From: Paenibacillus beijingensis
Lineage (GTDB): Bacteria > Bacillota > Bacilli > Paenibacillales > Paenibacillaceae
DNA: 64,000 nt
Direction: 5' to 3'
NCBI RefSeq assembly: GCF_000961095.1
Contig: NZ_CP011058.1
Coordinates: 1,765,001 to 1,829,000 of the forward strand
Shown here: positions 1-9,400 of the stretch, piece by piece
Numbering within the stretch: the first letter of the stretch is position 1
Layout of the letters: every line of letters begins with the position of its first letter
The notes under the pieces: generated by a model
The model's database searches: none
What the model was told of the DNA's origin: nothing
Seen by the model: only the letters and a program-made list of their open reading frames with translations
Position numbers and translations under genes: made by a program

Positions 1-12
1 TTAAGCACCTGC

Positions 13-588
13 TTATCCGCGCGAGTCCGGTTCCTGCAAATCAATGATTACGGCATGCTCCGCTCCGATGCCAAAGCGCTCCAGCAGACCGTGCAGTGAA
101 AAATGGGGCCCGGGATCGGATCCAGGGTCAGTTTGGGCCTGACCAGCGTCGGCTGGATTCGGTTGGGCCGGATCAGTGTCGGCCGGATCCGGTTGGGCCG
201 AATGAGCTGCGGCATCATCCGCCCCGGCAGCGCTCTGAAACGGCTCCTTACCGACTTGCGGGTTATCCTTTTCCTCTGTAAATAAGTTCTCCACCGGCTC
301 GTAGTCCGTAAACAGCTTAACTCCATCCCCAAGGCGGGAAGCGATAGCGGCTGTATCGTCGACCGAACCCAGGTCCACCACGGTAATGTTCATGTTCGTA
401 CCCATGAAAAATGAAAAAAGCTGCAGCTTCCGCACATCGCCTTCCAGCCTCGATTGATTATTTTTCGTCACAAATACATAATGTTTATCCGCCTGCCGCG
501 GGCGACGTTCCGAGATCTTGCAAGTCAAATGAACAGCTGCGGCAACAAGCGCATAGCAGCCCAGCACTCCCGCCAAAATAACCCACAT
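13..588 (-). CDS. Membrane-anchored hypothetical protein
   Basis: Not recognised. The frame is open from an ATG at 717, but the ATG at 588 has a strong ribosome site (GAGGTG, 7 bases upstream) and avoids overlap with the gene in front, so I place the start at 588 (191 aa). The protein opens with one hydrophobic helix (about residues 2-21), then a region of mixed charge with about 90 ordered-looking residues. A linker of repeated Asp-Pro-Ala units (about residues 125-155) follows, encoded by imperfect tandem DNA repeats near 120-215. Likely a single-pass protein with its C-terminal part outside the membrane. It is separated from degU by another small membrane gene and a terminator. Function unknown. 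Confidence 0.6.
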   Translation of the reverse strand: MWVILAGVLGCYALVAAAVHLTCKISERRPRQADKHYVFVTKNNQSRLEGDVRKLQLFSFFMGTNMNITVVDLGSVDDTAAIASRLGDGVKLFTDYEPVENLFTEEKDNPQVGKEPFQSAAGADDAAAHSAQPDPADTDPAQPNPADAGQAQTDPGSDPGPHFSLHGLLERFGIGAEHAVIIDLQEPDSRG

Positions 589-665
589 TTCCCGCCACCT
601 CTTTTCTAAAGCAATCTTCTTTGAGAGATCTTTTTGGCGTGATCTTCTTGGTGTGATCTTCTTAT

Positions 666-1028
666 TCAGACCTTCTTTGAGAGGTCTTCTTGAAGATGTT
701 TCACCATGTCTTTGCATCGTTTCGTATGCGACAATATATGCCGGGTGAGGGCGGCGGGTTCCGTGCCGGGGCGGACAACCGTGCCGAACGAAAACAAAAA
801 ACGCAAGATAGGCAGCTGCCTCCTCCTATATCTCTTAAAGCGGTTGAATTGTTTTATGGCGAATTCAGCTGCTATCATGAACACTGGGAGAAGTATGATG
901 AGGAGAAAATGTCCGGTTAACACGTGATCATTGAACTGAATCTCTCTCGTGATGGTGAGGTACCCGGAGAGGTTCGTTTCGCGTCGAAATATCAGAAAAC
1001 CGTTCTTATGGCTTACGAACCAAGTCAT
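666..1028 (-). CDS. Small hypothetical membrane protein
   Basis: Not recognised. About 120 aa if started at the ATG at 1028, which follows a G-rich stretch resembling a weak ribosome site; an alternative in-frame ATG lies at 1076. One clear hydrophobic segment sits in the middle (FLLIILLPVFMIAAEFAI), followed by a basic segment rich in Arg and Lys. It lies just upstream of the 13-588 gene in the same direction, with 77 bases between them. It is downstream of the degU terminator, so it probably has its own promoter. Coding status is plausible but not certain, because there is no family match I can name. Confidence 0.4.
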   Translation of the reverse strand: MTWFVSHKNGFLIFRRETNLSGYLTITREIQFNDHVLTGHFLLIILLPVFMIAAEFAIKQFNRFKRYRRRQLPILRFLFSFGTVVRPGTEPAALTRHILSHTKRCKDMVKHLQEDLSKKV

Positions 1029-1143
1029 CGTTAAGATCCCCCCAACGTTAGAGGTTGGCCAACCCCCCATAGCCATAACAAAAACGAGGCGAAAGACCCG
1101 CTCCCGCCCCGAAAATTAATAAATTCTATACTGTCAAAAATGT

Positions 1144-1174
1144 CAAAAAAACCGCGGAAAAACTCCGCGGGTTT
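1144..1174 (-). terminator. Rho-independent terminator of degS-degU
   Basis: Read on the minus strand, an 11-bp near-perfect stem (AAACCCGCGGA paired with TCCGCGGTTT) with a short loop is followed by a run of seven T. It lies 74 bases past the degU stop. Confidence 0.85.
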
Positions 1175-1247
1175 GCTGAATCGACTTTAAACCGATCTGT
1201 TATGAAATCTCGTTATAAAAACGTTATGAAACAGGGAGCACCTGCTC

Positions 1248-1982
1248 CTACAACGTCACCCAGCCGTATTTGATCGAGTTGATGACTGCCTGGGTGCGGT
1301 CGTCGACCTCCATTTTTTGCAGGATGCTCGATACGTGGTTTTTGACCGTTTTTTCGCTGATAAAAAGGAACTCGCCGATCATTTTGTTGCTTTTGCCTTC
1401 GGCCATGAGGCGCAGTACTTCCGCTTCGCGGCGCGTAAGCGGATTGTTGTCCCCGGCTACGAATTTGACGCCGGTTTCGCGGCTTGCCGCCGCCCCGGAC
1501 ACGCTGCCCATCTCATCGAGATAAGTCATTCGGCGCAGCTGATTGATCAGCTTGCCCGTCACCTTCGGATGAATGTAGGCATGTCCCGCCACAACCGATC
1601 GAATCGCGTTCACGAGCGATTCCGCTTCCATATCTTTCAGCAGATAGCCGTTGGCGCCTTTGCGCAGCGTTTCGAACACATAGCTTTCATCATCATGAAG
1701 GGAGAGGATGATCACTTTGATTTGCGGAAACAGGTCGCGCAGCCGCTCGGTCGCCACGACGCCATTTTCAACAGGCATATTAATATCCATCAGTACGACT
1801 TCAGGCTGAATGTGATTGCAGAACTCGAGTACTTGTATCCCGTCGCCGCATTCTCCAATTACTTCCAGATCTTCTTCCATATTGAGAATACGTTTAAGCC
1901 CTTCCCGAAAAAGCTGGTGATCGTCGGCAATCAACAATTTGATTGTTCGTTTGCCGCCCGTTGCTTTCAGGTCCATCGTCAT
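1248..1982 (-). CDS. degU: Response regulator DegU
   Basis: NarL/FixJ-type response regulator, partner of DegS, controlling exoenzymes, motility and related stationary-phase traits. The receiver domain (about residues 14-130) shows the acidic pair near the N-terminus (ADD), the phospho-acceptor Asp66 in VLMDINMP and the conserved Lys116 in LLKD. A LuxR-type helix-turn-helix fills the C-terminus (about 180-240: LTRREAEVLRLMAEGKSNK, then SEKTVKNHVSSILQK). Ribosome site AAAGGGG precedes the ATG. The gene follows degS with a one-base gap and ends at a clear terminator, so the two form one transcript. Length (244 aa) is slightly above B. subtilis DegU because of a short N-terminal extension and a Gly/Ser/Ala linker. 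Confidence 0.96.
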   Translation of the reverse strand: MTMDLKATGGKRTIKLLIADDHQLFREGLKRILNMEEDLEVIGECGDGIQVLEFCNHIQPEVVLMDINMPVENGVVATERLRDLFPQIKVIILSLHDDESYVFETLRKGANGYLLKDMEAESLVNAIRSVVAGHAYIHPKVTGKLINQLRRMTYLDEMGSVSGAAASRETGVKFVAGDNNPLTRREAEVLRLMAEGKSNKMIGEFLFISEKTVKNHVSSILQKMEVDDRTQAVINSIKYGWVTL

Positions 1983-1983
1983 G

Positions 1984-3153
1984 CTACCCCTTTCTTGGAT
2001 CCACTCCGATTGGAATGTGTATCGTAATTCTGGTGCCTTGATCTTTTGCGGACTCGATATCCATCCTCCCTTCCATCAGCTCGACTCTCTCCCGCATGCC
2101 AATGAGTCCGAAGTGAGGACTGTGCTTGGCTCTCGCCTCCACAAGATCCAGCTCAAAACCGTTACCATTGTCCTGGATTGATATTTTGACCATTTGCGAC
2201 TGGTACGTTAGTTCCAGAGACACGTAGCTGGCGCCGGAATGCTTCATCGCATTGGTGAACGCTTCCTGAACGAGACGGTATATGCCCGCTTCCATCGCGG
2301 ACGGCAGTCTGATTTCCTTGCCAATCGTCTCAAATACGGTATGAATTCGAGTTTTTTCTTCAAAATCCTGCACATACTTACGAAGTGTAGGAACGAGTCC
2401 AAGGTCATCGAGAGCCATCGGGCGCAAGTTGAAAATGATTTTCCGAATCTCCTCTAGTCCTAGACGAACCTGAGTCTTTAAATCTACTAATTCGTGCTGG
2501 ACCATCTGAATTTCCTGCTTTATGAGCATTCTCTCAGCAATTTCCGTCCTGAGAACGAGGTTTGCCAGCGATTGTGCCGGGCCGTCGTGGATCTCCCTGG
2601 CGATCCGTTTTCGTTCCTCCTCCTGCGCCAATATAATTTTAAGGCCGATCAGCTGCCGGTTTTTCGCCGATTCGATAATGCGGGTCACCTGATGCAGGTC
2701 CCCGGAAAGATATTCGAGCACGACGTTGATTTGTGAACCGATCGTCTCGGCACGCTCCACAGACGTTTCGACATTCCGCACCCTTTTTTGCAAATCGTCG
2801 CGGCGCGCTTTCAAATACGTTTCCTTTTCCCGGTATACCATGAGCTCAAGCTGCAGCTGAGTCGCCTTTTCATAGGCGGCTTTGATGTCCTCTTCTTTAT
2901 ATCGGACAAAGTCGCGGCTAACTTCAGTCAAACGAATACGCGCAAGGCGATACTCCATTTCCAGCTTATCGACTTTGTCGATCGTCTGGATCGTTTCCTG
3001 GAGTACCTGGTTCAGCTCCTGTTCGAGCGAGACCAATTCCTTGCGCGCCGATTCGCAGATTTCATATATTTGATATTTGCTGTCTTCCATCACTTGGATC
3101 GCATTTTTAATAATTTGGTCCAGGTCGATATTTCGATGATCCAATTTCATCAC
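1984..3153 (-). CDS. degS: Sensor histidine kinase DegS
   Basis: Cytoplasmic sensor kinase that phosphorylates DegU. No membrane segments are visible. The N-terminal half (to about residue 150) is a long heptad-rich coiled coil, as in the DegS sensor domain. A HisKA_3 dimerisation domain follows with the phospho-accepting His189 in IAREIHDGPAQSLANL, the same position as in B. subtilis DegS. The HATPase domain shows an N box (EAFTNAMKHSGA) and a G box (DNGNGFE, then GLIGMRERVELMEGRM). Length 389 aa is normal. Co-transcribed with degU. Confidence 0.96.
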   Translation of the reverse strand: MMKLDHRNIDLDQIIKNAIQVMEDSKYQIYEICESARKELVSLEQELNQVLQETIQTIDKVDKLEMEYRLARIRLTEVSRDFVRYKEEDIKAAYEKATQLQLELMVYREKETYLKARRDDLQKRVRNVETSVERAETIGSQINVVLEYLSGDLHQVTRIIESAKNRQLIGLKIILAQEEERKRIAREIHDGPAQSLANLVLRTEIAERMLIKQEIQMVQHELVDLKTQVRLGLEEIRKIIFNLRPMALDDLGLVPTLRKYVQDFEEKTRIHTVFETIGKEIRLPSAMEAGIYRLVQEAFTNAMKHSGASYVSLELTYQSQMVKISIQDNGNGFELDLVEARAKHSPHFGLIGMRERVELMEGRMDIESAKDQGTRITIHIPIGVDPRKG

Positions 3154-3253
3154 GGCTGCCTTTCTGTTGGAGGTCAGTGCGGAAACGACGGCGCCGTCTT
3201 CTTCGACAGCGAACGTTTCGCAGTGAAAGATGAAGAATGCTCATTTCTTATCT

Positions 3254-3300
3254 TTAAAAAGGTTTGTACCGCACCCGCGCGGTTCAGGGAACGGTACAAT
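3254..3300 (-). terminator. Terminator after the glycosidase gene
   Basis: On the minus strand TTGTACCG (3292-3299 complemented) pairs with CGGTACAA (3264-3271), with an inner CCC/GGG pair, followed by ACCTTTTT. It lies 38 bases past the stop of the gene ending at 3338 and upstream of degS. Confidence 0.75.
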
Positions 3301-3337
3301 CCTTATCATACCACAGCAGCATGCCGAATCGGTCAAA

Positions 3338-6139
3338 TCATTGAATGGTAATCTTTTTAGTCGTTTGGTCCCAAGTTACTTTTAACCCGAGCTGCTCGGC
3401 TACGAGACGAATCGGGACTAACGTCCTTCCGCCCTGCACGATCGGAGCCCGCTGAGCCTCCAGTCTCGTCCCGTTGTTAATGACGTCTTTGCTGCCGATC
3501 GTCATTTCCACCAGCTTGCCCGCACGAAGTACGCTTACCCGTTTGGACGCATTTTCAAACATAATGCTGCCGCCGATCGAATCCGATACGAAGCGCAGCG
3601 GCAAGTAAGTGGTTCCGTCTTTCATGTACGGTGCCGTATCCAGCGGCAGCGTCCTCGCGCCGACGAGCGCCTTCCTGCTGCCCAGCCTCATGACGATCGT
3701 TTCCGTGACAGGCGCTTCTACCGCTGCCGGCAGCTGTACCGAAATATTATCGAACGCAATGGAGCCTTGCGGCGAACGCTCGTCGAATCCTTCCTTGAGG
3801 CTGGCAACGTACAGCCTTGAGAGCTTCACCGGGAATACGATCGCTTTACCCGGGTCCTCGATGTCTGCTGTGACATTTTTCCAGCCGCTCCAGTCCACCT
3901 GCTTCGCCAGCGTAATGAGATGCTTGCTGCCGGCCGCATCCGTCAGCTCCGCTCTTACCCAGTTCAGGCTGTTGTCGCCGTATACGTCCATGCTGATCGA
4001 AGTAGGCGTCCCTGCGATGGAACCGCCGCCGTCAAACACCGCATAGGCCGCTCTCGTATCCGTCGTGCCGGAATTAAAGTCATAGGTTAGATTCAGCGCC
4101 TGCGATGCGTTCGTGTCCAGTCCGCTTGCAACTGAAACCGAACCGTTTACGCCTGCGGTGGAAGCGAATGTGATGGCGGAAGACGGATTTTCGAACGTTT
4201 CCACAGGCGTGCTGCTGCTTCCCTGCGTCAGTGTGAGCAGCGCCGAATAACCGTCGTAGCGCGCGATGGCGTAACCGGCTTCCGCTCCCGGATTAACCGA
4301 GCCGATGATCAGCTTGTCCCCGGACCTTGCCGCCGTAAAACCATTAAACTCCCACTTAACAGATTCGTAAGGAAGCGTATATTTCTGTCCGTCCTTCAGC
4401 GTAACGGTGACGACGGGAAATATTTCCGCTCCGGCGGACAGCTCTGCAGCGTTCGAGGAGATGCTCATTTGCGCGATTTGATCGGCCCCGATCACGTTGA
4501 CCGCCATCGTATCGGACGCTGTGCCCGACTTGACGGTAATGTTCGCGCTGCCGCCTTTGACAGGCACAAACGTGTTGCCGCTAAACGAACCGAGCGGTTT
4601 GTCCGCGCTCCATGACGGCGTAAGTCCCGATGCATCCAGAGGGTTATAGTAGGTATCGTAGGCTTTGAGCGTATAAGTTACCGGCTGTCCGATAAAAAGA
4701 GTACCGCTGCCGCTGGCCTTAATGCCTTTAATATCCCCCTTAGGCGCCGTCGAATATACTCCGAGTCCGTTGGTGACGAGCCGCTGCGTCGTGCCGAAAT
4801 CGGTCGGGTGCGACAGCACGAGCGACGTCTCGCCAAGCGGGCGGTCGACCATCGTTGTGGAGCCGCCGCCGTCCAGATTGACGGCTTTCCAGACGCCCAG
4901 CGACACCAGCGCCTTCTGCAGCTCCGGCAGCGTCATGCCGCCGCTCGTTCCGCTGTCTTCCGTCGTCACAACATAGACGGTCTTCCCTTCCTTGGCGTAG
5001 CCGACCGCCGTTCTGGAGCGCGGCGTTGAACCGCTGATCGAAGCCGTGCTGCGCGAGAACGAGGACGGCTGACCGTCGCTTACGAGAATGGTATGTCCGC
5101 CTACCATCATCGCGAACGAAGCCGGATCCACGGACTGTCCGCTCGTTGCGGATTGGAGTGCATAGCTTGCCTGAAGCGTTTGTCCGACCGCCACATGCTC
5201 CCGGATAAACTGTGCCGCCTTGCCATGCGTCCGCAAAATGTATCCGTCCGCAGGCGGCGTCATAGGCAGCGCAGCCCCTTCGGATATTTGCTCAACGACG
5301 CCGCTGCGCACCAGCACCTCGGTCGGCGTGGCGTAGCTGGCGTCCGCAGGGCGGCTTGCATCCGTCCACGCGCTCGTGTACATATACATCGCGTTGACAT
5401 GGCTCTGCATGCTGCTTTTTGTGCCGCCTTCAGACTCCGGCGTATACGACGACTGGTTGATGCCCGCCAGCGGGAAGGCGGCCCCGTCCTGCGCTGTCAC
5501 TTGTCCGTTAAACGTATAGCGGTCAATAACCGCCGTCTTGTCGTTCGTGACGCCGAACATGTACATGCCGCTCAGCTGCATCGGGCTTGTCAGCAGCTTG
5601 CCGTCCGTTATTTCGGCGCCCATCGGAGAACCGTCGGACGAGCTCGTTTGAAAAAAGTCCGCGTTGACGCCGGCGACGGCTCCGGAATTTTGAGCCATAT
5701 TCATGACGGAGCTGCGGTCGGTGACGACACCCGGCGTTCCGTTCATCGCGTTCAGCTTCACATAAGGATTCGTTAAATCGACTTTGATCACATGAACGTT
5801 TGCCTGCACCGGCTTGCCGCCGCGGGTGGACGCCCACAAATAATCGATGCGCTGCGCCCCGGACGTCACCATTTCCTGGTCAACGACCGTAAGCTGCGCC
5901 GTAGCCGGCGCATCGGCGGCGCTTGCCGTCTTCACCGGCGAAAGCACGGCCGCAGCGCCCGGCAGCGCCGGCGCCATTGCAAAAAGCGGCTGAACAAGCA
6001 GCGCCGTTCCCAGCGCCGTAATGAGGATCCGTCTGCCTTTCGGATTACGATTAGGATTGAGACTAGGATTGAAATTCGAATTGCGATTGGAAGCCCTTTC
6101 AGACCTATGTAACGGGTAATCGGATATTGCTTTTTTCAT
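3338..6139 (-). CDS. Secreted phosphodiester glycosidase (NAGPA) with stalk domain
   Basis: Predicted exported protein of 933 aa. The N-terminus has an unusually long basic, Asn-rich leader (residues 1-37) before the hydrophobic signal core (about 38-66). A phosphodiester glycosidase domain (NAGPA/DUF2233 family) spans about residues 85-460 and carries the family motif NLDGGGSTTM at 421-430. Middle Ig-like and carbohydrate-binding-like modules follow. The last 110 residues hold two copies of a copper-amine-oxidase-N (stalk) type motif (TTYLPLRFVSDSIGG and RTLVPIRLVAEQLG). Members of the family cleave phosphodiester-linked sugars, including wall or capsule polymers; the substrate here is unknown. 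Ribosome site AGGAG lies 11 bases before the ATG. Confidence 0.85.
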   Translation of the reverse strand: MKKAISDYPLHRSERASNRNSNFNPSLNPNRNPKGRRILITALGTALLVQPLFAMAPALPGAAAVLSPVKTASAADAPATAQLTVVDQEMVTSGAQRIDYLWASTRGGKPVQANVHVIKVDLTNPYVKLNAMNGTPGVVTDRSSVMNMAQNSGAVAGVNADFFQTSSSDGSPMGAEITDGKLLTSPMQLSGMYMFGVTNDKTAVIDRYTFNGQVTAQDGAAFPLAGINQSSYTPESEGGTKSSMQSHVNAMYMYTSAWTDASRPADASYATPTEVLVRSGVVEQISEGAALPMTPPADGYILRTHGKAAQFIREHVAVGQTLQASYALQSATSGQSVDPASFAMMVGGHTILVSDGQPSSFSRSTASISGSTPRSRTAVGYAKEGKTVYVVTTEDSGTSGGMTLPELQKALVSLGVWKAVNLDGGGSTTMVDRPLGETSLVLSHPTDFGTTQRLVTNGLGVYSTAPKGDIKGIKASGSGTLFIGQPVTYTLKAYDTYYNPLDASGLTPSWSADKPLGSFSGNTFVPVKGGSANITVKSGTASDTMAVNVIGADQIAQMSISSNAAELSAGAEIFPVVTVTLKDGQKYTLPYESVKWEFNGFTAARSGDKLIIGSVNPGAEAGYAIARYDGYSALLTLTQGSSSTPVETFENPSSAITFASTAGVNGSVSVASGLDTNASQALNLTYDFNSGTTDTRAAYAVFDGGGSIAGTPTSISMDVYGDNSLNWVRAELTDAAGSKHLITLAKQVDWSGWKNVTADIEDPGKAIVFPVKLSRLYVASLKEGFDERSPQGSIAFDNISVQLPAAVEAPVTETIVMRLGSRKALVGARTLPLDTAPYMKDGTTYLPLRFVSDSIGGSIMFENASKRVSVLRAGKLVEMTIGSKDVINNGTRLEAQRAPIVQGGRTLVPIRLVAEQLGLKVTWDQTTKKITIQ

Positions 6140-6310
6140 CGGATTGCCGCACTCCTATCTGTCTATACTCTACTAATTTGTGATTGTGATTCTACACCAA
6201 TTAATAGACTGCGTAGACTGGTAAAAGTTACGTCCGATAGAATATTTCTATTATTTGTAATCGCTCCAACAAAAATAGTTATCTATCAATCTCCGGTTTA
6301 GCCCATTAAT

Positions 6311-6346
6311 AAAGCGGACCGCGACCTAGATCCGATCCGCTTTTTT
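6311..6346. terminator. Hairpin between two surface-protein genes
   Basis: AAAGCGGA (6311-6318) pairs with TCCGCTTT (6336-6343). A T-run follows on the plus strand and a weaker TTTATT on the minus strand. It lies 84 bases past the stop of the SLH gene at 6430, so it probably ends that transcript even though the better T-run faces the other way. The rest of 6140-6429 is AT-rich upstream sequence for the glycosidase gene with nothing else recognised. Confidence 0.55.
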
Positions 6347-6429
6347 AACGAATAGGCTCGTTAACTATTAACCCTGAAAACTAATTATGAAAACTAATCA
6401 TCAAAACTATTATTTGAAGCGCTCCTTTT

Positions 6430-9400
6430 TCACGCCTCGTCTAAAAATCCAATAACCTTCAGCATCCTCTCCACCATCAGCACCGCCTCCGCCCGGGTGG
6501 CGTTGTCGGTAGCACCGAAGCTGCCCGCCGTCAGACCGTTAACGATGCCGGCTTGAACCGCTTTGGCAACGTCCGTCATCGCCCAGCCGCTTATTTTCCG
6601 ATAATCTTTGAAGCCTTGCACATAATACATGGAATGGAGCGGCAGCGTGACGGTCTGATTGGCCGACTCCATGGCGCGAATCATCATCGCGGCCATTTCC
6701 TGGCGCGTGATCGGACTGTCCGGCTTGAACGTGCCGTCGGCGTTGCCCTTCACGATGCCCGCATTATAGACCGCTCCGATATAGGGAGCGGCTTTCCCGG
6801 ACCTGCTGACGTCCGAAAACGTCGAAGCAGCGACAGCTTTATCGCCGGCAAGCCCCAACCCGCGCGCCACGAACTCGGCGAACTCGGCGCGGGTAATCGC
6901 TTTTTTCGGCTCAAATAACGTTGTCGTTCGTCCCGACACGATATATTTGCTTGCCAGCCGCTCGATGTCCGGCTGCGCCCAATGTCCGTCCGTATCGGCA
7001 AATGTTACGGAACCGGTGACCACCGCATAAACGCCGTTCCCCTTTTGCTTAAACGTCACGACCGGGTTGCCGTCTTCGTCTGTCACGCTCGTCGGCGCAT
7101 AAGTCAATGACCCGGATTCGGAGTCTACCCACACGGCAGCGGACTCGGTGCCGTCAACGGAATCCGCCGCTTGGACGGAGAAGGATACGTAACGGTCGAA
7201 CTGCTCCAGCGGCTTGATCGTCGTGCCGCTCATGACCGACGCCTCAAAGCTGACGGGACTTACGATCATTTTTGCCCTGGACCGGCTCATGACCGATTGA
7301 AGAATGCCGGAAAGCGCGGTAGCGTTCGGATCAATTTGGATTAGCAAATAACCGACCGTGCCTCCCGCATTAAGCATGGAAGCTGTTTTCGGGTAGTTGA
7401 CCGCCTTTAGCGGCACTTCAAACGAATTGCCGTTAAAAATCACTTTAAACGAAGCGTTTCCGTTTAATGCGAGCGCATCCTCCAGCTGTTTTAACGGAAC
7501 GGCGACAAGGCCCGCACTCTCGGTTGAAGGAACGGTAAAGGTGACGGCATCCCCGCTGCCCGACGATCGAAGCGCCTGATAAGCCCTCGCTACCCGTTCA
7601 TTCAGCAGGTTGTAACGGCTGGCTGGTTTTCCCGCCGGCGAGACGCTGCTCGTCACCTGCGCATCTTTTACCGTCAGCACTCCCGGACCGGCCGCCGCCC
7701 CTGTCGTTCCGTCTGCCCCTCCGTCTCCAGCACCGCCTCCGGAGCCGGCGCCAGCCGCATCGGTCACATTGGCAAGGGCGGAAGCCGTTATGCCCGCAAT
7801 CGGGTTTCCGTTAAGCATTCGGAGGCCCGTAACGGTCGGCGTATAGGACAGTAAAACGGATTGACCTTTTACCACCGGCGTGTTTAACGTTAATGTCGCA
7901 GCATTCCCCGAAACCGAAACGGCATAAACCGGCACAAGCATTCCGTCAGCCCGGATCGCGAACTGGTTCGCCAAAGGGATATAAGCCGGATCGAGAGCAT
8001 TGGAAAAAGTCATCTGCAGTATATTGCCGTTCACGATTGCAGCAAGCATAGTGGCAGTGGAAGCAGACACATTTGCCCCGATGCCGCTGAACGAGTCCGC
8101 CGTATTTCCGGCTAAATCGCTTATCCCCGGCGTCGCCTGCGCATAGCTGACGGTAACGGCCGCAGACGCGGCCGGAGCTGAAGCAAGCGTCAGCACGAGC
8201 GTGCTATTTTCTACCGCAACGCTGCTGATTGCCGCCGGAGAACCGTTAACCATGACCGAGAACTGGCTTTTGTAAGGGACGTTATCCGGGTTTAATCCTT
8301 CGTTGTAAGCGAGTATAAGCTTCGCTCCGCTGACCGTTATGCCGGACAGAACCGGCCTCACCTTGTCGAGCATGTTCTGAACATAGAATTTGCCGATCGG
8401 CTGCAGTATATTCCCGGCCGTATCCTTAAGCGGAGCCGTTCCCGGCGTATAGCTGACATAAGCGCTGTCGCCCGTCGTTACCGCGCCGGCCAGCTTAAGA
8501 GAAAGAGTCGAGCCGCTCACGGTAAGTTCCGATATCCCGTAATTGTAGCCGCCGACATTGATCGTAAACTGATTTCGGGTATTGGGATCGGCCGCCGCCA
8601 GTGCTTCATTGAACTGCAGCGTGGCCATGCTGCCGTTTACGCTGCCGCCGAGCAGCTTCGGCTGTGTCTGATCTTCGCTGTAAACCGCCTCGCGACCTGA
8701 AAATCCCGTCGCCTTGTCGCCGGTCAGACTGCGCAGCGAATGGTTGTCCGGTGAGTCCGATGACTGCGAATACGATACTTTAACCTTCTGTCCGTTCAAA
8801 ATACCGCTTGCCAGCGTCAGCGTCACGACGCTGCTGTCAACCGACACGCCTGCTACCGCCCTCGCATTACCGGAATCGTTCACGGTTACGTAATACTGGG
8901 CCGGATAAGGAACAAAGCCCGTATCAAGCTCTTTATCGTAGATCAGCGCAATTTTGGATGAACTGATCATCTCTACCTTGCTTAAAGATGGAGCGCCGGC
9001 GGATGAGTTCAGCGTTTTGAACGTCCACTGGTATTCGTTGAGAATACCGGCAAACGCGTTTCCGGCTAAATCTTTGACCGTATCCACCCCAATCTCCACA
9101 TAAATGGAGGTGTTGCCGGGCAGCGGCCCTGCGGGCTGGATGAGCAGCGCCTTCGAATCGGCGGGATCGACGGACGCCGATGCGTTGTACACTTCGGTTA
9201 TTTTATCGGAGCGGTGAAGGATGACTTTCGGAATTGCCCCAAGCTGGATCTGCTCGTTGAATACCGCCCTCAGGCCGGCTTTTGTTGAAATACCTGCCGA
9301 TCCGTTCGCAGGTGTCATCGATACCAAAGATGGCGCCTCCGCATCTTTCGATACGGTAAATTTCCAGCTTGTCGCATCATTAATACCCCCATAACGATTG